Source: Candidatus Gastranaerophilales bacterium
Lineage (GTDB): Bacteria > Cyanobacteriota > Vampirovibrionia > Gastranaerophilales > Gastranaerophilaceae
Direction of reading: 5' to 3'
Assembly (NCBI GenBank): GCA_944324905.1
Contig: CALUYB010000004.1
Location: 62,001 to 126,000, forward strand
DNA: 64,000 bases
In this document: piece after piece, positions 6,727 to 19,500 of the stretch
Layout of the letters: each line of letters starts with the position of its first letter
Position numbering within the stretch: the first letter of the stretch is position 1
Position numbers and translations under genes: made by a program
Notes under the pieces: generated by a model
What the model saw: the letters and a program-made list of their open reading frames with translations, nothing else
What the model was told of the DNA's origin: nothing
The model's database searches: none

Positions 6727-9700
6727 TTACTCAATTGTAAAATCAGGAGCGCCAAACATACCTTCAATTTCTTCTAAAATTGCAGAAGGTTTTCTTGCTT
6801 GGTTTTTCTGTTGAGCGCGTTTTAGTGCTTCTTTTTCTTTTTCTTCATTAGCATTGATTAAGTGGTAATAACCGGTACCCGCAGGAATTAAGCGACCAAT
6901 GATAACGTTTTCTTTAAGACCGCGAAGCATATCTTTTTTGCCTTCAACAGCAGCTTCTGTCAAGATTCTTGTTGTTTCTTGGAAAGAAGCAGCAGAGATA
7001 AAGCTTTCTGTGTTCAATGAAGCTTTTGTGATACCAAGTAAAAGTGCTTCATAAGTAGCTTTTTCACCGCCTTGTTTTTCAACTTCAGCGTTTTGCGCTT
7101 CAATTTCCTTAAGTTCAACAAGTTCACCGGGAAGAAGTTTTGTTGTACCGGAGTCAACAACTCTTACCTTTTTAATCATTTGACGAACTATAACTTCAAC
7201 GTGCTTATCTGCAATTTCAACACCTTGAGAACGATATACTCTTTGTACTTCGTCTACAAGATATTGTTGAGCAGCATTTGCGCCTCTAAGTCTAATAACG
7301 TCATGTGGGTTCAAAGGACCGGAAGTTAATGCTTGACCTTTAACAATTTTTTGTTTATCCATAACAATTACGCTAGATTCAATTGGGTATTTAATTTCTG
7401 TTCTACCGTTTTCGTTTACGATAAACAATCTTGCAACGTCATCTTCATATTCGATTTCAGCAACGCCGTCTTCTTCTGCAACAATAGCGCAGTCTTTTGG
7501 TTTTCTTGCTTCAAGAAGTTCTTCAACACGAGGAAGACCTTGAACGATATCACCTGTTTTTTGTCTTTCAAATACCAGTGTTGCAAGTAAGTCACCCCTT
7601 AAAATAAGAGCTGAATTATCAACCTGCAAAAGTGTACCTGGGCTGATTAAGTGAGGACGACCTATTCTAACTGTAACTGATTTAGGAGTAACCTCTACAA
7701 CACGACCTGAGCAAGTTGAAGTTTCGCCTGAAGATGAAATTACACTGTCAAGCTTAACAAATTCGCCAACTTTCACTGTCGGTTTAGATTTAATTTCAAT
7801 TTTATTTTCGTAAGTATCTGAAACAAGTAGCAATCTTCTTAATTCTTTGTCAGCTGATTTAATACTTGCAACAGAATCATTTACAGATAGAACTTGAGTT
7901 TTTGTAACAGGTGTTCTTGGTTCAATTACCTGTCCGTTTTCAACAAGAAGTTCTGTTTGAGTTGAAGATAGCATTCTTGAGCCTTCTTCTTGTTCACGAC
8001 GAACAATTAAAGTTTCAAGTACAACAATTTTCAAGCTGCCTTGTTTGTCAAGTTCTACAAGACCTTTTAAATGGCTTAAGTAGCCGCCCATTGAAAGAAC
8101 TAATGATGTTCTTGTAAGAACTGCACCATCAAGGTTTCTAACTCTTGCGCCATCTTTAAATTGCAATTGAGTCAATGGAACAATTTCAATAGCATCATCA
8201 GTTGTATCAAATTTAATTGAAACGTCTTTTGGCTTAATTTCAAATCTTTGGATAGGTCTTATAAGAATTTGAACTGATTTGTTTTCAATGTTGTCATCTT
8301 CAACGATGTCTTCAGTTATTTCTTCATCAATATCATCTATTTCTAAAACATCAGATTCATTTTCAACAATTGTAACTATTGAATCGACTTTCGCCTTGAT
8401 ACCTGCCGCAACAATTGTTCCAGCTTTGACAACTTCGCCTTCATCAACTTTTAAATCGTTAATTGAATCCAGTGTATGTAATTCCCCTGGGCGAATAACA
8501 ACTTCGTGAATAATATCGTTAAATTCTTTAATTTCAACAATACCGTCAATATGAGTGTACAAGTCTTTTACAACTTCAGTACCAGCTTCAACGTATGTGC
8601 CTGATTCAACAAGTTTTAGAGATGAATCTTTTGAAATTTGGTGAATTTCTTCAGGAATAAAGATTGCTTCACCTGCTTTTGTTACAACTTGGTTTTCATC
8701 AACTTCAACACCATTGTAACGAATTTCACCTGATGATTCAACTTTATGTTCCTCATCTATCAATTCAGCAATGATCATGCCATTTTCAACTGTTGTATCA
8801 ATTGGACATTTAACGATGTATTTTTCGCCTGTTTTATCAACTGTCCAGAATTGTTCTTTTTTAGTTTGTTCAAAAGTAGCATTTGACGGCTGCAGTGATG
8901 CAATAACAATTGTTAATTCTTTACCTGCAACAATTTTCTTGATTTTTTTGCCGTCAAATTTAACTTCTTCAACTTCAAGTGAATTTCCAACACGAACTTC
9001 ACCGCCATGCTCTGAAACAATTAAAGTTTCAGCAAGTTTTTCGCCTTTTTTAACTTTTTGACCATCCGAAACAAGAACTTTTGAACCGGCAGGGAGTGTA
9101 TAAACATCGCCACCCAATACCCAAACAATGCCTTGTTTGTTTGAAGTTCTTGAGATGTTGCCTTGTCTGTCTTTCTTTTCATCAGCCACAAAGTCTTCAA
9201 AAACTACTTCACCTGAAATATCAGATGTGATATCTTTTGTAGCTTTTTCGGTCAAACGAGAACCATCCCCTTTTGAAGCCGGTTCGTATTCAGCAATTTC
9301 TTGACCTTTCTTAACTTCCATGCCTTGAGCAACATATATTTTTGCACCTGATGGAACGTGAGCTTTTGTAATATTACCTTTTTTATCTTCAATTTCAATA
9401 TCGGTTTCTTTAACTGCAACTTGAACAACATCCCCATGACGAGTTCTCAATTCACGAGTTTTAACAGCGGTTTTAACCGTACCATCAACAGGTGATTCAA
9501 CGTGTTTCATTGCACCTGAACCTTTAAATACACCACCTGTGTGGAATGTTCTCATTGTAAGCTGTGTACCGGGTTCACCGATTGACTGAGCAGCAATAAT
9601 ACCAATTGCTTCACCAATATCAACAAGCTTTTGAGTTGTCATTGCCCAGCCGTAACATTTTTGGCAAATACCGTATTCAAGCTCACAAGTTAGAGTTGAA

Positions 9701-10578
9701 CGTACATCAACTTCTTTTAATTTCAATTCTTTAATTTTAGCTAAATCTTCGCGGTTAACTGTTGTATTTTTTGTAACAATTACATTACCGTCTTTATCTA
9801 AAATATCTTGCGCCACTGTTCTGCCAAGCAATCTGTCTTCAAGTGGAACAATAACTTCATCGCCATCCATAATAGCAGTCAATTTAATTGATTTATTTGT
9901 ATGGCAGTCTTCTTCTCTAATAATAACGTCTTGTGCAACGTCAACCAAACGACGTGTCAAGTAACCTGAGTCAGCTGTTTTAAGCGCTGTATCAACAAGA
10001 CCCTTACGTGCACCGTATGAGGAGATAATGTATTCAGTAACTGACAAACCTTCTTTAAAGTTTGATTTAATAGGCAAGTCGATGATTTGACCTTGTGCAT
10101 CTGCCATCAAACCACGCATACCAACAAGCTGTGATACCTGTGATAAGTTACCTCTCGCACCGGAGAATGCCATCATATAAACAGGATTTAATTTGTCAAA
10201 GTTCTCAACAACTTGCTCGGTTAACTTTGCAGTTGTTTCTGACCAAGTGTCAATTACTTTTGTATATCTTTCAACTTCTGTGATTTCACCTTTTAAATAT
10301 CTGTTTGTTGATTCTTCGATTTGATCTTGTGCTTCTTGCAAAAGTTGTTGTTTTACTTTAGGCACGCTCAAATCATGGATTGAAATTGTTGTACCTGCTT
10401 TTGTTGCATACTTAAAACCCAAGTTTTTAAGGTTGTTTGCAAGTTCAGCCGTCTTAGCTCCGCCCCACTCAAGATAAATTTGAGAAAGAAGTTTTCTAAG
10501 ACCGCCTTTATCAACAATTCTGTTAATAAATTCAACTGTATGTTTTTTCTTTTTACTCTGTGGAGTTAATGTAGTCAT
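6727..10578 (-). CDS. rpoC2: RNA polymerase beta' subunit, C-terminal part (RpoC2), split cyanobacterial form
   Basis: 1283 residues covering the C-terminal part of bacterial beta'. The bridge helix ([20 protein letters not shown] and on, about residues 187-215), the second zinc site (REEDC, then [11 protein letters not shown]) and the first half of the trigger loop ([16 protein letters not shown], about 335-347) are intact. A block of about 650 residues then follows before the rest of the active-centre region resumes at [15 protein letters not shown] (about 1010). The insert is built from barrel-sandwich-like segments ([43 protein letters not shown]). Position and size correspond to the SI3 insertion of cyanobacterial beta'. 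The gene is last in rpoB-rpoC1-rpoC2 and is followed by a terminator. Confidence 0.97.
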   Translation of the reverse strand: MTTLTPQSKKKKHTVEFINRIVDKGGLRKLLSQIYLEWGGAKTAELANNLKNLGFKYATKAGTTISIHDLSVPKVKQQLLQEAQDQIEESTNRYLKGEITEVERYTKVIDTWSETTAKLTEQVVENFDKLNPVYMMAFSGARGNLSQVSQLVGMRGLMADAQGQIIDLPIKSNFKEGLSVTEYIISSYGARKGLVDTALKTADSGYLTRRLVDVAQDVIIREEDCHTNKSIKLTAIMDGDEVIVPLEDRLLGRTVAQDILDKDGNVIVTKNTTVNREDLAKIKELKLKEVDVRSTLTCELEYGICQKCYGWAMTTQKLVDIGEAIGIIAAQSIGEPGTQLTMRTFHTGGVFKGSGAMKHVESPVDGTVKTAVKTRELRTRHGDVVQVAVKETDIEIEDKKGNITKAHVPSGAKIYVAQGMEVKKGQEIAEYEPASKGDGSRLTEKATKDITSDISGEVVFEDFVADEKKDRQGNISRTSNKQGIVWVLGGDVYTLPAGSKVLVSDGQKVKKGEKLAETLIVSEHGGEVRVGNSLEVEEVKFDGKKIKKIVAGKELTIVIASLQPSNATFEQTKKEQFWTVDKTGEKYIVKCPIDTTVENGMIIAELIDEEHKVESSGEIRYNGVEVDENQVVTKAGEAIFIPEEIHQISKDSSLKLVESGTYVEAGTEVVKDLYTHIDGIVEIKEFNDIIHEVVIRPGELHTLDSINDLKVDEGEVVKAGTIVAAGIKAKVDSIVTIVENESDVLEIDDIDEEITEDIVEDDNIENKSVQILIRPIQRFEIKPKDVSIKFDTTDDAIEIVPLTQLQFKDGARVRNLDGAVLTRTSLVLSMGGYLSHLKGLVELDKQGSLKIVVLETLIVRREQEEGSRMLSSTQTELLVENGQVIEPRTPVTKTQVLSVNDSVASIKSADKELRRLLLVSDTYENKIEIKSKPTVKVGEFVKLDSVISSSGETSTCSGRVVEVTPKSVTVRIGRPHLISPGTLLQVDNSALILRGDLLATLVFERQKTGDIVQGLPRVEELLEARKPKDCAIVAEEDGVAEIEYEDDVARLFIVNENGRTEIKYPIESSVIVMDKQKIVKGQALTSGPLNPHDVIRLRGANAAQQYLVDEVQRVYRSQGVEIADKHVEVIVRQMIKKVRVVDSGTTKLLPGELVELKEIEAQNAEVEKQGGEKATYEALLLGITKASLNTESFISAASFQETTRILTEAAVEGKKDMLRGLKENVIIGRLIPAGTGYYHLINANEEKEKEALKRAQQKNQARKPSAILEEIEGMFGAPDFTIE

Positions 10579-10619
10579 TTTTTATTATTTCCTCATTATT
10601 TTTTAAATTTACTTATAAA

Positions 10620-12332
10620 CTATGCAAGAATTGATTTTCTAACAACTTCGTTAAATACGATTCTGCCCGGAGTTGTTTCAATTCTCTTGCCTTCATCGTC
10701 TCTAACTACAATTTTGTCATGAAGCTTAACAATTCCAGATTCAAGAGCTGAAATTGCATCCATGTAATCATGGAAATAACCCTTAACAGGTGCATTTTCG
10801 TCTTTTAGGATAGTTAAATAATAAATACCTAATACCATATCTTGAGACGGTGTGATAATCGGTTTACCTGTTGCAGGAGCTAAAATGTTATTTGTAGCAA
10901 GCATTAACATTCTTGCTTCCGCTTGAGCTTCAATTGACAATGGTACGTGTACTGCCATTTGGTCGCCGTCGAAGTCAGCGTTAAACGCTGTACATACAAG
11001 CGGGTGAAGCTGAATAGCACGACCTTCTACAAGGATTGGTTCAAACGCTTGAATACCTAGTCTGTGCAAGGTAGGAGCACGGTTTAACATAACAGGGTGT
11101 CCGTCAACCACTTCTTCTAATATATCCCAAACAATAGGTTCAGAGCGTTCGATTTTCTTTTTAGCAGATTTAATGTTTTGAACTAAACCACGCTCAATTA
11201 ATTTATTAACAACAAAAGGTTTAAACAATTCAATTGCCATTTCTTTAGGCAAACCGCATTGGTTTAAGCTTAACTGAGGACCAACAACGATAACTGAACG
11301 GCCTGAGTAGTCAACACGTTTACCCAATAAGTTTTGTCTGAAACGACCTTGTTTACCTTCGATAATGTTTGATAAAGATTTAAGAGGTCTTGAATTAGGC
11401 CCAACTACAGTTCTACCGCGTCTGCCGTTATCAATTAGGGCATCAACCGCTTCTTGCAACATACGTTTTTCGTTACGTACAATAATTTCTGGAGCGCCCA
11501 TTTCAAGAAGTCTTAAAAGCCTGTTGTTACGGTTAATAACACGTCTGTACAAGTCGTTTAAGTCTGATGTTGCAAAACGTCCGCCGTCTAATTGCACCAT
11601 AGGACGCAAATCCGGTGGAGTAATAGGAAGAACATCCATAATAAACCAAGTAGGTTCAGTTCCTGATTCAATTAAAGATTCAACAAGTCTTAATCTTTTA
11701 ATTAATTTTGCTCTTTTTTGAACAGAACCACCTGCAGCGTCTAAGTCGCCTCTAATTTCATTTGCAAGTTCTTCAAGTTTTATTTCAGCCAAAAGGTCTT
11801 TTATAACCTCCGCACCAATACCAACTTTTAGTGTAGAGTCTTCATTTTCAAGAATATAATCTTCGTATTCTTCTTCAGTTAACAATTGGAATTTTTTAAA
11901 CGGGCTTTCACCACCATCAACTACAACATAGTTATTAAAATAAATAACTTGTTCCAAGTCTTTAAGTGTCATATCTAAAAGCAAACCAAGGTAGGAAGGA
12001 ATGCCTTTTAAAAACCAAATGTGTGACACAGGAGCAGCAAGCTTAATGTGTCCCATGCGGTGACGACGCACTTTAGAATCTGTAACTTCTACACCGCAGC
12101 GTTCGCAAATAATACCTTTGTGGCGAACTCTTTTGTATTTACCGCAATAGCATTCCCAGTCTTTTGAAGGTCCAAAGATTCTTTCGCAAAACAGACCATC
12201 ACGCTCCGGTTTTAAAGTACGATAGTTAATTGTTTCAGGCTTTGTAACCTCGCCGTATGACCATTTCAATATGCGCTCGGGAGAGGCTATTGAAATTCTT
12301 ATATAATCAAAATAATCAATACTAGTAGACAA
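10620..12332 (-). CDS. rpoC1: RNA polymerase gamma subunit (RpoC1), split cyanobacterial form
   Basis: 570 residues forming the N-terminal part of beta'. The zinc ribbon is [20 protein letters not shown] near residue 70, the clamp and rudder regions follow, and the catalytic magnesium site [14 protein letters not shown] has its three Asp at 453, 455 and 457. The protein ends soon after the active site ([10 protein letters not shown]), where uninterrupted beta' proteins would continue. This is the split seen in Cyanobacteria, plastids and Melainabacteria. It is 34 bases downstream of rpoB and 41 upstream of rpoC2. The start follows AAGGAGAATAAAAGTTGTC with ATG at 12330-12332. Confidence 0.97.
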   Translation of the reverse strand: MSTSIDYFDYIRISIASPERILKWSYGEVTKPETINYRTLKPERDGLFCERIFGPSKDWECYCGKYKRVRHKGIICERCGVEVTDSKVRRHRMGHIKLAAPVSHIWFLKGIPSYLGLLLDMTLKDLEQVIYFNNYVVVDGGESPFKKFQLLTEEEYEDYILENEDSTLKVGIGAEVIKDLLAEIKLEELANEIRGDLDAAGGSVQKRAKLIKRLRLVESLIESGTEPTWFIMDVLPITPPDLRPMVQLDGGRFATSDLNDLYRRVINRNNRLLRLLEMGAPEIIVRNEKRMLQEAVDALIDNGRRGRTVVGPNSRPLKSLSNIIEGKQGRFRQNLLGKRVDYSGRSVIVVGPQLSLNQCGLPKEMAIELFKPFVVNKLIERGLVQNIKSAKKKIERSEPIVWDILEEVVDGHPVMLNRAPTLHRLGIQAFEPILVEGRAIQLHPLVCTAFNADFDGDQMAVHVPLSIEAQAEARMLMLATNNILAPATGKPIITPSQDMVLGIYYLTILKDENAPVKGYFHDYMDAISALESGIVKLHDKIVVRDDEGKRIETTPGRIVFNEVVRKSILA

Positions 12333-12366
12333 CTTTTATTCTCCTTAACTGTTGTTTATATCATTA

Positions 12367-15300
12367 CTAATCTTTAAAGCTTGTAGGTGTTTCAAAGAAG
12401 TTAATATTTAACAATTCACTGTCCATATCAGAGAGAACTCTTTTTGGAGCTGATTTTCTCAAATCATCAGTGTCTGACATTAAATCAACTTCTTCGCCGC
12501 CTTTTTTAGATACTGCAATATCTAAGCCGATACTTTGCAGTTCGCGAACAAGTACTTTAAATGATTCGGGAATACCCGGACGAGGTATGTTATCACCTTT
12601 AACGATAGCTTCGTAAGCTCTGCTTCTACCGTTAACATCATCTGATTTAATTGTTAACATTTCTTGAAGGGTGTAAGCTGCGCCATAAGCTTCAAGCGCC
12701 CAAACTTCCATTTCACCAAACCTTTGACCGCCGAATTGTGCTTTACCGCCAAGAGGTTGTTGTGTAACAAGTGAGTATGGACCGGTTGAGCGAGCGTGAA
12801 TTTTATCGTCAACCAAGTGAACAAGTTTTAGGATGTATGAAAGACCAACTGCAACAGGTTCATCAAACGGCTCACCTGTTCTGCCGTCATACAATGTAAC
12901 TTTTCCGTCTTCTCTTACCCAGTCACAGCCTGAAGCTTTGATACCTTTAAGAAGTTCTTCTTTTGTAGCTATTTCAGACTGGTTAGCGCCATACATTTCA
13001 TCAAATGAAGGAGCTTCGTAGTAATTTCCAGTTAAGTATGCCGCCAAACCAAGTAACAATTCATAAGTTTGACCAACGTTCATACGAGATGGAACACCAA
13101 GAGGGTTCAAGACAATATCAACAGGAGTACCATCTGGCAAGAATGGCATGTCTTCTTTTGGTAATATTCTTGAAACAATACCTTTGTTACCATGGCGTCC
13201 TGATAATTTATCACCAACTGAGATTTTACGTTTTTGTGCGATGTAAACACGAATTACAGTATTTGCACCCGGTGGAAGTTCATCTCCCTTTTCCCTGTCA
13301 AATACTTTAACATCGACTACGCGGCCGCCTTCACCATGAGGTACACGAAGTGAGTTATCTTTTACATCACGAGCTTTTTCAGCAAATATCGCACGCAACA
13401 ATTTTTCTTCCGGCGGGTGTTCAGATTCACCTTTTGGAGTGATTTTACCAACCAAAATATCATCAGCGTAAACTCTGGCACCGATTCTTACAATACCACG
13501 TTCATCTAAGTGTCTGATTGAATCTTCAGAAACATTAGGAACTTCGCGTGTAATTTCTTCAGGTCCGAGTTTTGTTTGACGTGCGTCTATTTCAAGTTTT
13601 TCTATGTGAACTGATGTAAATACATCATCGTAAACCAATCTTTCAGAAAGCAAGATAGCATCCTCGAAGTTATAGCCTTCCCAAGGCATATAAGCAACAA
13701 GAACGTTTTTACCAAGTGCCAGCTCACCTTGATGAGTTGAAGCACCGTCTGCTATAACGTCACCCGCTTTAACTCTGTCGCCTGCGCGAACGATTGGTCT
13801 TTGGTTAATACAAGTGTCTTGGTTAGAGCGAACATATTTAAGTAATTGGTATTGATACATTTTACCGTCATCACCTTTAATATGAACTTCTTCACCGACA
13901 ACTCTTACAACTTCGCCGTCAACCTCGCTGCAAGTTACCATGCAAGAGTCTTTTGCGGCACGTTTTTCTAAACCTGTACCAACAACAGGACGTTGTGTAA
14001 CAAGCAATGGAACTGCTTGACGTTGCATGTTTGAACCCATTAGAGCACGGTTAGCATCGTCGTGTTCAATAAATGGAATTAATGACGTTGCAACTGAAAT
14101 TATCTGAATAGGGCAAACACCGACATAGTCGACTTTTTTAGATTCGCCCATTGTAAATTCTGATCTGTAACGAACAGGAACATATTCTTCTTTAATGCTT
14201 CTATCCGGATTTAACTGAATGTCAGCAGGTGCTACACGATAGTTTTCATCTTCATCAGCAGTTAAGTAGTGAACTTCATCAGTTACAACACCGTCTTTTA
14301 CAACAAAGAAAGGTGTTTCGATAAAACCATAATCGTTAACACGAGCATGTGTTGCAAGTGAACCAATCAGACCTGCGTTAGGACCTTCAGGTGTTTCAAC
14401 GGGACAAATACGTCCGTAGTGAGAAGGGTGAATATCACGAACGGCAAAACCTGCACGTTCTCTCATTAAACCTCCTGGGCCAAGAGCTGAAATACGTCTT
14501 TTGTGAGTAAGCTCAGCCAGTGGGTTTGTCTGGTCCATGAACTGTGATAACTGTGAAGAACCAAAAAACTCTTTTAAAGATGCAACAAGAGGCTTTGTAT
14601 TTAAAAGATTCAAAGGTGTTAAAGTTTCACTGTCTTGCAGTGTCATTCTTTCTTTAACAATTCTTTCAATACGGCTTAAACCAACTCTGAACTGGTTTTG
14701 AAGCAATTCACCAACCGAGCGGATACGACGGTTGCCCAAGTGGTCAATATCATCAAGAGTGCCTTCGTCATAAGTTAAGTTGATTAAGTACTCAATACCT
14801 GCAACGATATCTTGAACAGTAATTGTTCTTTGTGTTTCAGGCAAGTTAAGACCTAATTTTTTGTTTAATTTATAACGACCAACTTTACCGATGTCGTATT
14901 TCTTTTCATCAAAGAAACGAGCTTCCAGAATTGAACGACCGCCTGCAGCAGAAGCAGGATCACCGGGGCGAAGTTTTTTATAAACTTCAATAAGTGCTTC
15001 ATCGGTTGAATTTGTTGTATCTTTTTCTAAAGTTTTCTTTAAGAACTCAAAGTGAGTGAATAATGATTCCATTTCAACAGGAGTAATGCCCAAAGCTTTT
15101 AATAATGTTGTAGCAAGGATTTTCCTGTTTTTATCAATTTTTACGTAAACAAGGTCATTTGAATCTGTTTCGATTTTTAACCATGCGCCACGGTTAGGAA
15201 TTAAAGTAGCGTTATATAAACGTTTTCCTGTAGGCGAAACTTCTTTTTTGTAGTAAATACCTGGGGAACGAACGATTTGAGAAACGATAACACGTTCTGC

Positions 15301-15681
15301 ACCGTTTACAATGAATGTACCTTTGTCAGTCATTGTAGGAATATCGCCAATATATACTTCTTGTTCTTTAATTTCACCGCTATCACGGTTAACAAGACGC
15401 ATCATAACGCGCAATTGTTTTGCGTAAGTAGCGTCATGGATACGAGCTTCTTCTATTGTATATTTTGGATTATCAAATGTATAATTCGGCAAGAAATGCA
15501 ATTCTAATCTGCCTGTGTAGTCTTTAATAGGTGAAAAAGAAAGAAATTCTTCTTTCAAACCTTCTTTTAAAAACCACTCAAACGACTTTTTCTGAATTTC
15601 AATCAAGTCGGGTAAATCCTTAAGGCGTGTTTCGGGTATGCCCATAGGAGTAACTCGGTTCGCATATTTTGTTGTTGACAT
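12367..15681 (-). CDS. rpoB: RNA polymerase beta subunit (RpoB)
   Basis: 1104 residues, the compact length typical of Cyanobacteria. Recognisable blocks include the rifampicin pocket ([20 protein letters not shown] and [10 protein letters not shown]), [26 protein letters not shown], the [14 protein letters not shown] block, [11 protein letters not shown] and the C-terminal [23 protein letters not shown]. It is first in the operon with rpoC1 and rpoC2 and is not preceded by rplJ-rplL; a divergent gene lies upstream instead, as in Cyanobacteria where rpoBC1C2 is separate from the ribosomal-protein operon. The start at 15681 follows AGAGGTACTTAG. Any rifampicin phenotype cannot be read from the sequence. 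Confidence 0.98.
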   Translation of the reverse strand: MSTTKYANRVTPMGIPETRLKDLPDLIEIQKKSFEWFLKEGLKEEFLSFSPIKDYTGRLELHFLPNYTFDNPKYTIEEARIHDATYAKQLRVMMRLVNRDSGEIKEQEVYIGDIPTMTDKGTFIVNGAERVIVSQIVRSPGIYYKKEVSPTGKRLYNATLIPNRGAWLKIETDSNDLVYVKIDKNRKILATTLLKALGITPVEMESLFTHFEFLKKTLEKDTTNSTDEALIEVYKKLRPGDPASAAGGRSILEARFFDEKKYDIGKVGRYKLNKKLGLNLPETQRTITVQDIVAGIEYLINLTYDEGTLDDIDHLGNRRIRSVGELLQNQFRVGLSRIERIVKERMTLQDSETLTPLNLLNTKPLVASLKEFFGSSQLSQFMDQTNPLAELTHKRRISALGPGGLMRERAGFAVRDIHPSHYGRICPVETPEGPNAGLIGSLATHARVNDYGFIETPFFVVKDGVVTDEVHYLTADEDENYRVAPADIQLNPDRSIKEEYVPVRYRSEFTMGESKKVDYVGVCPIQIISVATSLIPFIEHDDANRALMGSNMQRQAVPLLVTQRPVVGTGLEKRAAKDSCMVTCSEVDGEVVRVVGEEVHIKGDDGKMYQYQLLKYVRSNQDTCINQRPIVRAGDRVKAGDVIADGASTHQGELALGKNVLVAYMPWEGYNFEDAILLSERLVYDDVFTSVHIEKLEIDARQTKLGPEEITREVPNVSEDSIRHLDERGIVRIGARVYADDILVGKITPKGESEHPPEEKLLRAIFAEKARDVKDNSLRVPHGEGGRVVDVKVFDREKGDELPPGANTVIRVYIAQKRKISVGDKLSGRHGNKGIVSRILPKEDMPFLPDGTPVDIVLNPLGVPSRMNVGQTYELLLGLAAYLTGNYYEAPSFDEMYGANQSEIATKEELLKGIKASGCDWVREDGKVTLYDGRTGEPFDEPVAVGLSYILKLVHLVDDKIHARSTGPYSLVTQQPLGGKAQFGGQRFGEMEVWALEAYGAAYTLQEMLTIKSDDVNGRSRAYEAIVKGDNIPRPGIPESFKVLVRELQSIGLDIAVSKKGGEEVDLMSDTDDLRKSAPKRVLSDMDSELLNINFFETPTSFKD

Positions 15682-15816
15682 CTAAGTACCTCTAATATAT
15701 GTAATTACAATTAAATTTTAAAACAGCTGTTAATGGTATTTTTTCTTTCTTGAACTTTTAAGTTTTGCAAAAAATGATTATTTCCCATCCTGCAATATCT
15801 TAGTCAGACTTATAAA

Positions 15817-15844
15817 ATCATATCCGCTAAAAGACGCCAGTCAA
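15817..15844 (-). promoter_or_regulatory. rpoB operon promoter (TTGACT-N16-TATGAT)
   Basis: On the minus strand TTGACT (15844-15839) and TATGAT (15822-15817) are separated by 16 bases. The predicted start of transcription is about 125-130 bases before the rpoB start codon, leaving a long untranslated leader that could host autoregulation; I see no strong hairpin in it. Confidence 0.65.
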
Positions 15845-15906
15845 GAGGAAAGTTTTACATATCTTTACATTTTATGGTAAAATTAATTTGTATATAAGGA
15901 AAATTC

Positions 15907-16563
15907 ATGAAAAAGATAATACTCACAATTTTATTTTCAATTATTTTTGTACTTAAGGCAAATGCGGATGTCACTCCGCAGTACCTGTCATCTGTTGCGC
16001 ACTTTGGAATTGGCGTTGCTCAAATTGATAAAAACATAAAAATTTATGAAAAACCTGATGTAAATTCAAAAATGCAAGCACAAATCATTTGGGATGAAAA
16101 AGGGGATATATTTTGCAAAAACACAAAAATGAAATGTGAAGCAAAAGATATTTTCTTAGGTTTTGCACCATCCAACAATGCTGCAATTCTTAGTGTAGAA
16201 GATGAAAACAACGAGTGGATAAATGTATGCTACAACCAAAGACACAGGCTTTTTGGCTGGGTTAAAAAAAGTGAAAATACAAAATATTTAAGTTGGGGTG
16301 AATTTTTAATAAGCTACGGGAAAAAATACGGCATGTATTTATTTCGTGATGTTCCAAAAGAATATAAGAGATTATATTCTGCACCCGATAACGAAAGTGG
16401 CTGCGTGGACAGTTTTTTCTTAGCTACACACATTGAACCCTGGCTTATGAGGGGCAACTGGATTTTAGTCAAAGTTGAAAATTATGATGACAAACAAAAA
16501 ACCGGCTGGCTTCGCTTTAGGGGCGACGATGGCCGATTTTTTGGTTTTGTTAATTTAAAATAG
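15907..16563 (+). CDS. Secreted protein with SH3-like repeats
   Basis: 218 residues starting with a Sec signal peptide, MKKIILTILFSIIFVLKANA, cleavage likely before DVTP. The mature part contains two segments of bacterial SH3 character: KIYEKPD...WINVCYNQ...FGWVKKS and RLYSAPD...WILVKVENYD...KTGWLRF, each with the Y-x-x-P start and G-W end of SH3b modules. Four Cys residues may form periplasmic disulfides. No catalytic domain is attached. The start has AAGGAAAATTC upstream and TGGTAAAAT as a likely -10. It is divergent from rpoB and its stop codon abuts the stop of the GH13 gene at 16564 with no base between. Possible cell-envelope binding role, inferred. Confidence 0.78.
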   Translation: MKKIILTILFSIIFVLKANADVTPQYLSSVAHFGIGVAQIDKNIKIYEKPDVNSKMQAQIIWDEKGDIFCKNTKMKCEAKDIFLGFAPSNNAAILSVEDENNEWINVCYNQRHRLFGWVKKSENTKYLSWGEFLISYGKKYGMYLFRDVPKEYKRLYSAPDNESGCVDSFFLATHIEPWLMRGNWILVKVENYDDKQKTGWLRFRGDDGRFFGFVNLK

Positions 16564-19500
16564 TTAACCTGCAATGTGATATCTTTTCATAATATCAAGT
16601 TGTTTTTGACTATCATTCATAAGGGGCTTGTAGAAAGTTGTAACATTGTCGTTTAATACTATGCTTTTTCCGTCAGCGCGCCTTAATTCACCGTCTACAA
16701 CAACATATTTTACAGGTTTTCCGTTAGAGTCTGTTTCATCAACAAATTTAGCTTTTGATTTATCATATACTTTTCGATGAAGTTCGGCATTATTGCCTTT
16801 TGCATCTTTAATTTTATATTCAATTCCATTTTTATCGGCAATTTTAACAGATGGTACAACAACTGATTTAGGTTTTGACAACTCATAAGGAGAGCTTTCT
16901 TCTATTCCCATGTTAGATATCACTTGTATAACATTTGAACCTTTTTTGTCGTATTTTAGCATTGCAAGAAGGTTTTTGGAATCCTTTTGCGGCAATATAA
17001 CAGGCGTACCTTCTGACATAGCAGACATACCATATTCTTTGTATAGTGAGCACGATGCATTTAACCTGTCATTATATTCTTTAATTTTTGGTATAAATTC
17101 ACTTGAAGAAGGGTCGACCCATTCGTGCCTTACAAGGTTTCTGTTTTGTTGAGTAATATTTTTTGTAAGGTACTCATAACCTGTAGAACCCATATCAAAA
17201 CCTGCAAAGAAGAAAGGAGTACCCGGCATTGCACAGGTAAAGTCTGTCATTTTACTCAACTTTTGCATTGCCGGCTCAAGAACTGTTTCTAAAACTTTTT
17301 TAGAAAGTTCTTTTTCTTCATTTTTATCCAACCAGTCAATATTTTCTTTATTTGCAATATATCTGGCTTGTTTGAGAATATCTCTTGTTGAAACATCAAA
17401 AGAAGTTTGACCAAAAGCTTCAGCTCTAAAGAAATCAACTTCTTCTTTGCCCAAAAATTTATCTTGAGCTAAATCGCTTATGGCTTTATTTATAATATCA
17501 AGCGTTTGCTTATCATCCTTCAAGATAGAAGTAAAAGCATTTTTATACATTTCGCCAATTATCATAGCTTTTGAACTTAAATTGTCATAGCTTGAGGTCG
17601 GATCGTTAGGATTTTTACCTATTACTACTTGAGCAGCTCTTTTTGCAGTTTGTACATCATCTTGTGTTATTTGTGAATTGTGAGTATTTATACCAAACCT
17701 TGACAAGTAAGCGCCCATATCAACTGCAAGACAAGAAAGCCCAAGAGGTTTATCGTGGTTATCCCAGAATTTGTGGGTAAAAAGAACACTCAACGCAGGG
17801 CCTGATTGAATGAATTTTTCCAAACCATCTCTTACAGAATTTAAATCGGCAAAGTAATGTGTTTTGTTACCCGATTCAAAGCTTTTTGAGAAGAATTGAC
17901 TTAGCATATTAAAGAATAGTGAATACTGCGAACCTGTTGTAGCGCCTGTTTTTTCATCTATCATACGCTCTGCTATGTCAGGGTTAATGTATTTGCCCCA
18001 ATCCATTTCTTTGATTTCTTTAACTCTTGCTTCGATTTGTTCGTTTGTTGCATTAGGCCCTAATTCATTTCTAGCCTCATAATAATATGCAGGATTGTCG
18101 TTAAAATAAGACCACAAATCTGTCAACTCTAATATCACATAAGCCGAAGGGTTGACATCTCGCGCATTTTTAATAAATGTCCCCCAAAATTCTATCATAT
18201 CATCAATAGAATCTTCCATTCTTCTCAAACCATTGGCATTTGCATTTAAATCTGCAATATCTTTTGCAGCATCAAAACGCCAGTTTAAACCTGCGCGAGC
18301 TTGTTTAATAAATTCTTTTGCAAATTGAATACCCGCATAAGACATTTTATTAATACTTGTATCCTTAAGTAAGCTTGCAAATTCTTTTTCTTTTTCTTGA
18401 GTAAGTTTTTTATTTTCTAAATTAAATATAATATTTCTATATAAATCTTTTGCGTCAGTATTTGTGTCACCTGAAGTGTAAACGCCGGCCTCAGCCAGAG
18501 AAGCTTTTTTAAGAGAATCTGAATTTACAATCGCATCGTTTTCAGAATCAAAAGTAATAATTTCATTAGGATAAATTGCTTTTGTTACTACATAGCTTAA
18601 AATATTTGGCATTAAAAGTTCAAGAACCGCTTCACCGTATGGAGTAAGTTTTGCAAATTTTGGATTACCATATACATTTTGCTTATTAAGTGTTTCTGTA
18701 CTCTTGTCTTCTTTATTTTCATCTAAAGATGCTTTACCTTCTTCGCTTGTTAAAACATCGAATGAATCCGGTAAAAATTCGATAATTTTTTCACCCGATT
18801 CGTCTTGCATTTTAGCCAAAGTACCTATTATAAAATTAGCCAAAAGTTCTGTAGTTTGGGGTGTTTTCATGTAATTATTAAATACCGGTGTATTTAGAAC
18901 AACTTGAAGTTGAGGTGATAAATCTAAACCACCATATCTAAAATTAGTATTTTTAATTATATCTTGAATTGCATCTTTAGCATTCACATTTGTCAAATTC
19001 TTGTCAAATTCAATACTTTTAGCATCTTCATACATTTCCTGAAGTTTTTCAGGTGTTACATCATTTTTATATGCAATTTCAGCTATATTTTTCCTACCTT
19101 CAGGGTTATTTTTTGCATACTCTAATGCGATATTTTCAACATAAGCATCATGAGCAAACTTTGTCCAACGCAAACCGGTATCATACAAATATTGCCTTGC
19201 ATCATAGTATCCTTGGACATTTTCAGGTCTTGCATTAGGATTTGAAAGGTTTAATTTAACAAGATCAACACTGCCTGCCCAATAATCAACACCGCCAGCT
19301 CTGCCCTTTTCAACTATATCATAGTTTTCAAAGGAGAAAAATGTGTGAATATTGTCTATAATTCTTGAGTGTTTATCGCCAAATTCTTTTGCAAGTTCTT
19401 TATGCTTATCTGTAAGCATTTTATTTGTGTAACCGCTAAATCTGTCCCTTACACTTTTATCTGAATAATCCAATTCAAAGAAATACGGCTGAACTGAATC

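Noticed and set aside
8279-9061. Long plus-strand open frames inside rpoC2
   Set aside because: They are antisense to the SI3-like insertion, rich in Ser/Thr/Ile as expected from reversed Glu/Asp/Asn-rich sequence, and have no start signals.
15682-15816. Possible L10-type autoregulatory leader or riboswitch before rpoB
   Set aside because: The leader is long, but I could not find a stable conserved structure or match to a known element.
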